Positions 63,401-64,000 of a DNA stretch of 64,000 nucleotides are shown here, piece after piece (the stretch's first letter is position 1; every line of letters begins with the position of its first letter). The DNA comes from Anoplopoma fimbria (taxonomy: Eukaryota; Chordata; Actinopteri; Perciformes; Anoplopomatidae), in the NCBI RefSeq assembly GCF_027596085.1, contig NC_072459.1:22584728-22648727 (forward strand), written 5' to 3'. Made by a program: the position numbers and the translations under genes. The notes beneath the pieces are model-generated. The model saw only the letters and a program-made list of their open reading frames with translations, was not told where the DNA came from and did no database searches.

Positions 63401-64000
63401 GGCAGGACCCTGGACCTCCAGCTTCAGCTTCAGAGAGGGGCCCTTCTGTTGGGTCACATCAGCCACAGCGCACCTCAGAGCAGAGATTCCACATTGAGGA
63501 GGACCAAGGCCCAGACAGGGGTGACTTTCAGGAAAGACTTGTTACAGACGGCCGTCCAACCTGAGGACACGAGGGGGCAGAGGGGACAAGAGGGCCGCAG
63601 CCACGACAGCCTCCTGTCATTTTTCAAACCCGGTTTCATGAAGAAAGACATTACCGGGTCGCCAATCAAGGGGCACGACCAGCGTATGAACGGCCACGGG
63701 CACCTGGGGAAACTGGCGAGCAGCAATTTAGCCAAACTGTCCCTCTCCAATGGAACGCTGACCACGGCGGCCGCTGTCGTCCCGAGCTGTGACGCCCATA
63801 ACTGCAAAGTACAGCTGGTCAACGGGAAGGCCGGGGTTCATGACCCTGTGGACATAAAGCGCGCTCACAGCTCCAGTAACATCCAGACGAGGCTAGATTT
63901 GACATTTCGCAGGTGTGCCTCCCTGCAGAGGAACGGAGAAATAGTGCCCCCCCCGGCCCACCGCGTCCTGCTGTCAGACAAGCCGAGCTACGCCACTCTG
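3008..64000 (+). CDS. usp43: Ubiquitin-specific peptidase 43 (whole gene span, 15 coding exons, 3' end cut by window)
   Basis: This is a cysteine deubiquitinase of the USP (peptidase C19) family that cleaves the isopeptide bond after ubiquitin Gly76. The joined exons (3008-3613, 9686-9832, 24144-24247, 30714-30806, 35308-35443, 35791-35935, 42685-42847, 45659-45770, 52137-52240, 54636-54713, 54828-54957, 59025-59340, 60316-60474, 61963-62136, 62931-64000) give 1179 codons without a stop. Catalytic residues seen are Cys128, His709 and Asp726; zinc ligands are CPHC at 291-294 and 615-618. USP43 is chosen over its close paralogue USP31 because FQRSFFDEEDL, CTLDECFQLYTKEEQ, PPWSASSS, PLRWSFGSK and ELVEYLES follow human USP43 as I remember it. 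Human USP43 is about 1120 residues, so little is missing at the C terminus. Human USP43 has been linked to histone H2B deubiquitination and to 14-3-3 binding; whether the fish protein does this is inference. Teleosts may have a and b copies, and I cannot tell which this is. Confidence 0.95.
3851..4250. repeat. Teleost interspersed repeat with GACGCTTTTATCCAAAGCGA signature
   Basis: It starts with (ACATT)n and CATGTAGCAG, then GACGCTTTTATCCAAAGCGA and CTTACAGG, a signature found in great numbers across teleost genomes. The far end GTACTTCTTGAAGAGGTGAG also belongs to the common family. The middle is a tandem array (4036-4203). Non-autonomous; its class is uncertain to me. Confidence 0.65.
4036..4203. 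repeat. Six tandem 27-29-bp units
   Basis: Units at 4036-4063, 4064-4091, 4092-4119, 4120-4148, 4149-4175 and 4176-4203 share a core like AATACGAATGCAATAAGTGC. Units differ by several bases, so the array is old. It sits inside the interspersed repeat at 3851-4250. Confidence 0.85.
6821..6955. repeat. Diverged fish repeat (TAATGTAAC-rich)
   Basis: GTTACTTTAGAAATGTTATG, GGGTTACAGATTACTAGTTA and repeated GTAATGTAAC/AAGTAATGTTAC motifs match a repeat type often seen in fish. There are no clear termini; recognition is by pattern only. Confidence 0.4.
8019..8590. repeat. Teleost interspersed repeat (~570 bp)
   Basis: One end has TATACTGTATGTAAGAAGTG and GTGAGGTCACCCTCTGGTTT; the other has TTTTTGCAACCAGAGGAGTC, CATTAGAAAGAATGCAGGTT and CCGGAGGTTGCCGC. 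These blocks occur in the same order in a common percomorph repeat. No coding capacity is seen. Confidence 0.55.
9686..9832 (+). CDS. usp43: usp43 exon 2: QHDALEF box
   Basis: It encodes residues 203-251 (49 codons, phase 0 at both ends). The acceptor is ctctccag and the donor gtaaga. The exon carries SKYGSQFRGNSQHDALEFL and LLDRVHED, the USP box 2 that packs against the ubiquitin tail and shapes the active site. It closes with an Asn-rich linker (HNNNNKTK, from a CAA/AAC run) that is more variable between species. Skipping this exon would keep the frame but remove an essential core element. Confidence 0.95.
12175..12260 (+). repeat. Fragment of a palindromic fish repeat family
   Basis: CCTGCTAGCAGCATGGCTCT and GTCCGCCACTTTGGTCCAGA followed by AAATATCTCAAACATTA match the end of the family seen more fully at 39556-40500 and 53405-53935. 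Only this end is present. Confidence 0.5.
15233..15290. repeat. (TG)n microsatellite
   Basis: Interrupted TG run (GTATGTGTGTGTTTGTG then a longer pure run). It generates spurious Cys/Val and Thr/His-rich open frames on both strands. Confidence 0.95.
17074..17300 (-). pseudogene. 28S rRNA fragment (D2 segment to start of D3), antisense
   Basis: Read on the minus strand, CGACTCGTCTTGAAACACAG matches the conserved 28S block known from the D3A primer site (GACCCGTCTTGAAACACGGA), with two or three changes. Preceding it are GATGTCAGAAACCCAACC (28S: GATGTCGGCAACCCACCC), ACTGTCCTCAATG (28S: ACTGTCCTCAGTG), CTCGCCGCTTCCCGAGGCCG, GAGCTGTACAGC and GGTGGCTTGTGGCTTCGGCC, in the order of a teleost D2 expansion segment. 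Many differences are C-to-T or G-to-A at CpG sites, as in a methylated silent copy. Part of D2 is deleted. It has no promoter context and is not a functional rRNA gene. A 97-codon plus-strand frame over it is an artefact. Confidence 0.85.
18701..18835 (-). repeat. Fragment of the palindromic fish repeat family, reversed
   Basis: TCTGGGGACCATGAATGTCA, then ATATTTCAGTCTGGTCTAAA, GACAGTCTGACATTGCCGTC and GCTGCTAGCATC are the reverse-orientation form of the family at 12175, 39556, 51615 and 53405. Confidence 0.55.
19273..19302. repeat. (AC)15 microsatellite
   Basis: Uninterrupted AC run of 30 bases. Confidence 0.97.
23270..23450 (+). repeat. Arm of a common percomorph MITE-like repeat (copy A)
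   Basis: GAGAGCTAAATGAGAAGATT, GAAACCACTCTCAGGCCTGA, TTAGCAAAGCTAACTAGC and CCTGGCTCTATCCAAAGGTT follow the order of a very abundant fish repeat whose usual form reads GAGTTAGATGAGAAGATTGA. Only the left half is visible. Related pieces lie at 31215-31600 and 32505-32870. Confidence 0.6.
24144..24247 (+). CDS. usp43: usp43 exon 3: linker and FVQEHFQAQY
   Basis: It encodes residues 252-285 plus two bases of codon 286 (phase 0 in, phase 2 out). The acceptor is gtgctgcag and the donor gtgagt. The first ~23 residues are a Pro/Gln/Ser-rich linker; the end, SFVQEHFQAQY, is the strongly conserved lead-in to the zinc finger. The split codon AA|A reads Lys286, where human USP43 has Arg. The exon length (104 nt) is not a multiple of three, so skipping would shift the frame. 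A 75-nt CA repeat starts 24 nt after the exon. Confidence 0.93.
24271..24345. repeat. (CA)37 microsatellite beside the exon 3 donor
   Basis: Pure CA run of 75 bases beginning 24 nt after exon 3. CA repeats in introns are established binding sites of hnRNP L, a splicing regulator; an effect here is inference. Confidence 0.97.
24617..24797. repeat. 54-bp inverted repeat with 73-nt loop
   Basis: Arm 1 is 24617-24670 and arm 2 is 24744-24797. Their reverse-complement alignment has 2 mismatches in 54. The core is GAGCCTAACAAAGCATTT on one arm and its complement on the other. In pre-mRNA it would form a long hairpin. Confidence 0.93.
24617..24962. repeat. Unnamed dispersed repeat, copy 1, with fold-back
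   Basis: It shares CTCATTTTCTGTAACCAGTG, TAAAGCATGG, CTAGCGAGCTAACTAG-like and AAACAGTT...ATTCTATTTCTATG-like blocks, in the same order, with 47792-48095. This copy alone carries an inverted second arm (24744-24797) that mirrors its start (24617-24670). Confidence 0.65.
29444..29865. mobile_element. hAT-type non-autonomous transposon (MITE), 422 bp
   Basis: The left end CAATGGATCCCAACC and the reverse complement of the right end CAGTGATACCCAAAC are imperfect terminal inverted repeats of the hAT CAGTGGTTCCCAACC type. Flanking 8-bp direct repeats GTTTAGAT (29436-29443) and GTTTAGAA (29866-29873) match at 7 of 8, the size expected for hAT target duplication. No transposase is encoded. A (TA)8 run lies at 29502-29517. 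Confidence 0.75.
30714..30806 (+). CDS. usp43: usp43 exon 4: first half of zinc finger
   Basis: It encodes residues 287-316 plus two bases of codon 317 (phase 2 at both ends, so 93 nt can be skipped in frame). The acceptor is ttcctcag and the donor gtgagc. SSLTCPHCMKQSNTFDPF gives the first CxxC pair (Cys291, Cys294) of the USP fingers subdomain, followed by LCISLPIPL, a conserved USP strand. In-frame skipping would remove the zinc site. Confidence 0.95.
31072..31287 (+). repeat. Dispersed duplication, copy 1
   Basis: Aligns with 34722-34936 with 7 substitutions and one 1-base gap. It covers about 140 bp of otherwise unplaced sequence plus the first ~75 bp of a MITE arm. Confidence 0.93.
31215..31600 (+). 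repeat. Percomorph MITE-like repeat (copy B), both arms
   Basis: The left arm has CTTTCTTGCTGGGAGTTAGA and AGTTAGCTTAGCTTAACAC; the right arm has TTTCCAGTCTTAATGCTAAG and ACAGATGTGAGAGCAGAATC, i.e. the inverted form. Together they form the usual fold-back layout of this family. Diverged; no coding capacity. Confidence 0.65.
32505..32870 (+). repeat. Percomorph MITE-like repeat (copy C), interrupted
   Basis: GCTGGTCGGTGAATTTTCTT, CTTTGGACAGAGCCAGGCTA and TTTCCAGTCTTTGTGCTAAG are the right-arm blocks. The usual end, ACAGATATGAGAGTCTGATC, appears only after about 120 bp of unrelated DNA (roughly 32645-32755), so something has inserted or the copy is rearranged. Confidence 0.6.
33915..34331. mobile_element. 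hAT-like non-autonomous element, diverged
   Basis: The left end CAGAGTTTCCCCAACC and the right end read in reverse CAGGATTTCCAACCTTTTT are imperfect inverted repeats; GTGGACC lies near both ends. Flanks CCTTAAAT (33907-33914) and CCATTGAT (34332-34339) match at 5 of 8, compatible with an old 8-bp duplication. No transposase. Confidence 0.55.
34722..34936 (+). repeat. Dispersed duplication, copy 2
   Basis: Near-identical to 31072-31287 (about 96%). It stops abruptly at CAGAAAT inside the MITE arm, where copy B continues, so copy 2 is probably derived from copy 1. Confidence 0.93.
35308..35443 (+). CDS. usp43: usp43 exon 5: start of ubiquitin-like insert
   Basis: It encodes the last base of codon 317 and residues 318-362 (phase 2 in, phase 0 out). 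The acceptor is ctgtggcag and the donor gtaaca. The residues include GQRYLRVGLAVPLFGSV and RRIVADEGKISPDQ. They form the first part of a ubiquitin-like (beta-grasp) stretch inserted in the fingers, comparable in position with the internal UBL of USP4/USP15. The domain assignment rests on the strand pattern and the position and is inference. Confidence 0.94.
35444..35790 (+). other. usp43 intron 5 (347 bp)
   Basis: GT-AG, phase 0. No repeat or gene seen; an imperfect direct repeat GAATGCCATT/GAATGCCGTT sits near 35600. Confidence 0.9.
35791..35935 (+). CDS. usp43: usp43 exon 6: ubiquitin-like insert, FFDEEDL motif
   Basis: It encodes residues 363-410 plus one base of codon 411 (phase 0 in, phase 1 out). 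The acceptor is tcgtttcag and the donor gtatga. VILTEVYSTGFQRSFFDEEDL matches human USP43 almost residue for residue and separates this gene from USP31, which has a different segment here. SIAENDVIYAFQAP completes the ubiquitin-like fold; after it the sequence becomes a variable linker. Intron 5 before it is short (347 bp). Confidence 0.95.
39556..40500 (+). repeat. Palindromic fish repeat family, copy split by ~430 bp
   Basis: The first part (39556-39960) has GTCCGCCACTTTTGG, GATGGATTGCCATTAAATTT, CCAATACTTTGGTTTATGAC and CATACTAACACACTAAAACT. The second (40391-40500) resumes with TAGTAAACATTATACCAGCT and ATTAGCATGCTGACATTAGC, as in an intact copy. The DNA in between does not belong to the family and begins near TAGGGCTGTGCTCAATAG, so it may be a later insertion. 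Confidence 0.65.
42656..42684 (+). promoter_or_regulatory. Exon 7 splice acceptor made of a CTC repeat
   Basis: The polypyrimidine tract is (CTC)6-7 followed by tgccag. It serves as splicing signal and is also a trinucleotide microsatellite. Confidence 0.8.
42685..42847 (+). CDS. usp43: usp43 exon 7: variable linker then core strand
   Basis: It encodes the rest of codon 411 and residues 412-464 plus two bases of codon 465. The acceptor is the CTC-repeat tract ending ctctgccag; the donor is gtaatt. The first ~35 residues are Ser/Pro/Gly-rich (YHHSLPSSPYSTG) and likely flexible. VPVKILLLVCNASAAGQQA resumes conserved USP43 sequence (human has VLILFCNLVGSGQQA). The frame was checked across both junctions: G+GG gives Gly411 and AG+G gives Arg465. 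Confidence 0.93.
42848..45658 (+). other. usp43 intron 7 (2811 bp)
   Basis: GT-AG, phase 2. No gene and no repeat family I can name. AT-rich patches occur at 43100-43200 and 44560-44720. Confidence 0.85.
45659..45770 (+). CDS. usp43: usp43 exon 8: FGPPFL...SWDQLQQSIL
   Basis: It encodes the end of codon 465 and residues 466-502 (phase 2 in, phase 0 out). The acceptor is tcgttcaag, with cag replaced by aag, preceded by a good pyrimidine run; the donor is gtactg. RFGPPFLMREDRSISWDQ and LQQSILSKLYYLM match human USP43 closely. This lies in the large insert between the two zinc-finger halves and is not part of the active site. Confidence 0.94.
46194..46440 (+). repeat. Diverged tandem duplication, ~147-bp period
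   Basis: 46194-46290 and 46341-46435 align over most of their length: GCACCGGCTGGAGGCAGA against GTGCCAGCTGGAGGCAGA, GGTTCCCTCCTGCTG against GGTTTCCTCTCACTG, TTGGCTCGGGACGG against CTGGTTTGGGACAGG. Identity is roughly two thirds by eye. Confidence 0.65.
46530..46985. promoter_or_regulatory. Candidate conserved enhancer-like block
   Basis: AT-rich, non-repetitive sequence with two perfect POU octamers, ATGCAAAT at 46684-46691 and ATTTGCAT at 46910-46917, several TAATTA/TTAATTA homeodomain cores and TGACAG/TGTCAG (TALE-type) sites. A 14-base direct repeat CAGTAATTAAATAA occurs at 46613-46626 and 46654-46667. This motif mix is typical of developmental conserved non-coding elements. Conservation itself cannot be seen here. 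Confidence 0.35.
47792..48095. repeat. Unnamed dispersed repeat, copy 2 (no fold-back)
   Basis: GCTCATTTTCTGTAACCAGT, TCAAAGCATGGTGGA, AACTAGCAAGCTAACTAG and later AAACAGTTTAGTGTC with TATTCTGTTTCTATG follow the order seen at 24617-24962. The inverted arm present in copy 1 is absent. Confidence 0.6.
48830..49400. repeat. Probable teleost interspersed repeat
   Basis: GAAATCCTGTGAAAAATAAC, GGGTGCTGCAGGAATGAGTC, TGAACCGGTTCTCTCGTC and CTGCAGCACTGACCTTAGAG recall a common fish repeat in this order. Ends and class are not determined. Confidence 0.4.
51615..51935 (-). repeat. Palindromic fish repeat family, reversed copy
   Basis: AGGCTGCACTTAGGCACAGC, GAGCTAAATGCTAACGTCAG, TTTGCTAATTAGCACGT, AGCTGAGGCTGATGGGAAGT and ATTAATCAAAGTATTGGACT are the reverse-complement blocks of the family at 53405-53935. 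Confidence 0.65.
52137..52240 (+). CDS. usp43: usp43 exon 9: insert region, SYLSPQDGRPL
   Basis: It encodes residues 503-536 plus two bases of codon 537 (phase 0 in, phase 2 out). The acceptor is cttctttcag and the donor gtgagg. LFNIRVVGGSAFYSYLSP and RPLYHPAVDR align with human LFSIRVVG...SYLSP...RPLCHWAVDR. It is part of the finger insert; its specific role is unknown. The 104-nt exon cannot be skipped without a frameshift. Confidence 0.94.
52241..54635 (+). other. usp43 intron 9 (2395 bp)
   Basis: GT-AG, phase 2. It contains the full palindromic-family copy at 53405-53935. 52241-53404 and 53936-54635 show no gene or nameable repeat. Confidence 0.85.
53405..53935 (+). repeat. Palindromic fish repeat family, fullest copy
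   Basis: In order: CCACCACTGCCATGAATCCC, TTTTTAGTGAAATATCTCTG, GTTGGATGGATTGCCATGAC, GCCTCAGTTGTACTTCGTGT, TTAGTGTTAATTAGCAAATG, GAATGTTAGCCTGCTGATGT and GAGCTGCTAGCATAGCTGTA. It is rich in short palindromes of the GTTAGCATGCTAAC type. It is abundant in spiny-rayed fish; non-coding. Confidence 0.65.
54636..54713 (+). CDS. usp43: usp43 exon 10: GGPPHVKLIIEW
   Basis: It encodes the end of codon 537 and residues 538-562 plus two bases of codon 563 (78 nt, in-frame if skipped). The acceptor is gtcttttag and the donor gtcagt, which is weaker than the others. A second AG follows immediately (ttttag|ag); using it would shift the frame, so the first is chosen. SGGPPHVKLIIEWEHRIKDC matches human GGPPHVKLAVEWD, with the last Cys codon split over the intron. 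Confidence 0.92.
54714..54827 (+). other. usp43 intron 10 (114 bp)
   Basis: Shortest intron, GT-AG, phase 2. Its length is a multiple of three, but an in-frame TGA at 54781 would end translation if it were retained. Confidence 0.9.
54828..54957 (+). CDS. usp43: usp43 exon 11: DADSV and CTLDECFQLYTKEEQ
   Basis: It encodes the end of codon 563 and residues 564-606 (phase 2 in, phase 0 out). The acceptor is tgggctgcag and the donor gtagtc. LFGNIQEE and KDADSVRNQQQQHVQQ are followed by YSCTLDECFQLYTKEEQ, the helix that leads back into the catalytic domain just before the second CxxC pair. The CAG/CAC run encoding the Gln stretch is a short codon repeat and may vary in length between alleles. Confidence 0.95.
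56822..56846. repeat. (TTCC)n microsatellite
   Basis: About six tetranucleotide units. Confidence 0.93.
57340..57424. repeat. (CA)36 microsatellite followed by (CATA)n
   Basis: Pure CA run 57340-57411, then CATACATACATAC. The compound structure suggests an ageing repeat edge. Confidence 0.96.
57885..58480 (-). mobile_element. LINE fragment: endonuclease start fused to reverse transcriptase, minus strand
   Basis: On the minus strand, near 58400-58262, RLALGMWNVTSLAGKEPEVV and YQLDIVGLTSMHSTGSGTKL are the start of the AP-endonuclease domain of a fish non-LTR retrotransposon. From about 58240, FEELLNPTNSSS and EEAESEDSGEDSS lead into GKAPGVDEIRPEMLKALEI and GTVPVEWQTGVVVPIFKR, the start of the reverse transcriptase. 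The few hundred residues normally between the two parts are missing. After a frameshift CSNYRGITLLSQ is readable and the copy ends near 57885. It is dead: frameshifts, stops and truncation. Confidence 0.85.
58503..58535. repeat. Perfect 14-bp palindrome with 5-nt loop
   Basis: AATATGTTTTATTA and TAATAAAACATATT flank TTGTA. It lies between the two LINE fragments and may mark the junction or tail of one of them. Confidence 0.9.
58560..58850 (-). mobile_element. C-terminal piece of a LINE ORF2, minus strand
   Basis: The minus-strand frame reads VRKASSVVGLELDSLESV, GERRMKAKLRAILDNPSHPL, HEELW and SHRLILPKSRTELQ, then HQTVQ. This order (SSVVG, ERR, ILDNxSHPLH, followed by a basic block) is typical of the C terminus of certain fish LINE ORF2 proteins. 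It is not continuous with the fragment at 57885-58480, whose domains are N-terminal, so these are two pieces or one rearranged element. Confidence 0.65.
59025..59340 (+). CDS. usp43: usp43 exon 12: second zinc-finger half, LKRF box, catalytic His
   Basis: It encodes residues 607-711 plus one base of codon 712. The acceptor is the pyrimidine tract ending caccag; the donor is gtctga. DDAWKCPHCKQMQQGMVK gives the second CxxC pair (Cys615, Cys618). SLWTLPDILILHLKRF is the conserved USP LKRF box. LYAVCNHHGGMHGGHYT contains catalytic His709 (codon 59331-59333). An Arg/Pro/His-rich segment near residues 676-690 (GHGAHQPRRPDPAPP) is the variable loop. Two LINE fragments end about 170 bp upstream, so this acceptor sits close to transposon DNA. 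Confidence 0.96.
59341..60315 (+). other. usp43 intron 12 (975 bp)
   Basis: GT-AG, phase 1, AT-rich. No gene and no repeat family I can name. Confidence 0.88.
60316..60474 (+). CDS. usp43: usp43 exon 13: catalytic Asp, end of peptidase domain
   Basis: It encodes the end of codon 712 and residues 713-764 plus one base of codon 765. The acceptor is gtgattgcag and the donor gttagt. FCRNSVDGQWYSYDDSSAEP carries Asp726, third member of the triad, in the YDDS motif. TRGAYILFYQRRHTIPPWSA is the last strand of the USP domain followed by the USP43-type PPWSASSS junction. Human USP43 has AYCRNS where this protein has AFCRNS. Confidence 0.96.
60475..61962 (+). other. usp43 intron 13 (1488 bp)
   Basis: GT-AG, phase 1. 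It holds the two parts of a probable ACTAAAA-rich repeat (60685-60850 and 61370-61670); the stretch between them shows nothing I can name. Confidence 0.85.
60685..61670. repeat. Probable ACTAAAAC-rich fish repeat, split
   Basis: The first part, AGTAAAACTATGACGAAATA, TGTTCGTTAACGACC and CCCATGACTGAGAC, resembles one end of a common fish repeat. Repeated GACTAAAA/AACTAATTAAC motifs and GTTGCCAAAATTTACAC at 61460-61670 resemble the other. About 500 bp of other DNA lies between, so this is either an interrupted copy or two fragments. Confidence 0.4.
61963..62136 (+). CDS. usp43: usp43 exon 14: start of C-terminal tail
   Basis: It encodes the end of codon 765 and residues 766-822 plus one base of codon 823. 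The acceptor is gctttttgcag and the donor gtaggt. STSSSTSDHWLVRLAGGS aligns with human STSSSLSDHWLLRLGS. The rest is Gly/Pro-rich (GPVPGPPGPI) and looks disordered. The alternative donor four bases on (gtatct) would bring a stop into exon 15, so the first donor is used. Confidence 0.93.
62137..62930 (+). other. usp43 intron 14 (794 bp)
   Basis: GT-AG, phase 1. AT-rich, no gene or nameable repeat. Confidence 0.9.
62931..64000 (+). CDS. usp43: usp43 exon 15 (terminal coding exon, cut by window end)
   Basis: It encodes the end of codon 823 and residues 824-1179, open to the last base. The acceptor is tttcctctag. Early residues are conserved with human USP43: KPFVRGSQGRTVSMRSPT, LPLRWSFGSK and GELVEYLESGRRPR. 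The rest is a basic, Ser/Arg/Gln-rich, probably disordered tail with many candidate phosphorylation sites such as RRCASLQR-like and KRAHSSS motifs (inferred). The window ends at SYATL, which corresponds to SYGTF some 20 residues before the human C terminus, so the stop codon should lie within about 100 bases downstream. Confidence 0.93.

Noticed and set aside
1..64000. Search for a CRISPR array, phage defence system, operon or other prokaryotic system
   Set aside because: The window is vertebrate intronic DNA; the tandem arrays present are microsatellites or part of transposable elements.

Overview
The window is vertebrate nuclear DNA. It comes from a ray-finned fish, probably a percomorph teleost. 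The evidence is one vertebrate multi-exon gene with GT-AG introns, a teleost-style repeat load (tRNA-derived SINE, L2-like and EN/RT-type LINE pieces, hAT-type MITEs, several families familiar from spiny-rayed fish, long CA microsatellites), and a 28S rRNA fragment whose D2 segment looks fish-like. The species cannot be named from sequence alone.

The only protein-coding gene I can support is usp43 (ubiquitin-specific peptidase 43) on the plus strand. Fifteen coding exons run from the ATG at 3008 to the window edge at 64000. All 14 introns are GT-AG and every junction keeps the frame. The joined reading frame is 1179 codons with no stop, and comparison with mammalian USP43 suggests only the last few dozen residues and the stop codon lie beyond the window. 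The catalytic core is intact: Cys128 (exon 1), the QHDALEF box (exon 2), a CPHC pair in exon 4 and another in exon 12 that form the zinc finger, His709 (end of exon 12) and Asp726 (exon 13). Exons 5-11 encode the long insert between the two finger halves, including a ubiquitin-like stretch. Exons 14-15 encode a basic, Ser/Arg-rich tail that looks disordered.

Layout: 1-3007 is upstream DNA with a degenerate repeat, a SINE, an L2-like LINE 3' end and a (GGTGC)n pentanucleotide tract about 190-260 bp before the ATG. Intron 1 (6 kb), intron 2 (14.3 kb), intron 3 (6.5 kb), intron 4 (4.5 kb), intron 6 (6.7 kb), intron 8 (6.4 kb) and intron 11 (4.1 kb) carry most of the repeats. The most notable non-genic items are an antisense 28S rRNA (D2-D3) pseudogene fragment in intron 2, a 54-bp near-perfect fold-back in intron 3 created inside one copy of a two-copy repeat family, an hAT-type MITE with an 8-bp target duplication, a ~216-bp dispersed duplication inside intron 4, a LINE copy in intron 11 whose endonuclease start is fused to its reverse transcriptase by internal deletion, and an AT-rich homeodomain/octamer-rich block in intron 8 that could be a conserved enhancer.

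I found no second gene, no tRNA gene, no CRISPR array and no prokaryote-like system. Repeat-family assignments are from recognition of sequence patterns, not from a database search.
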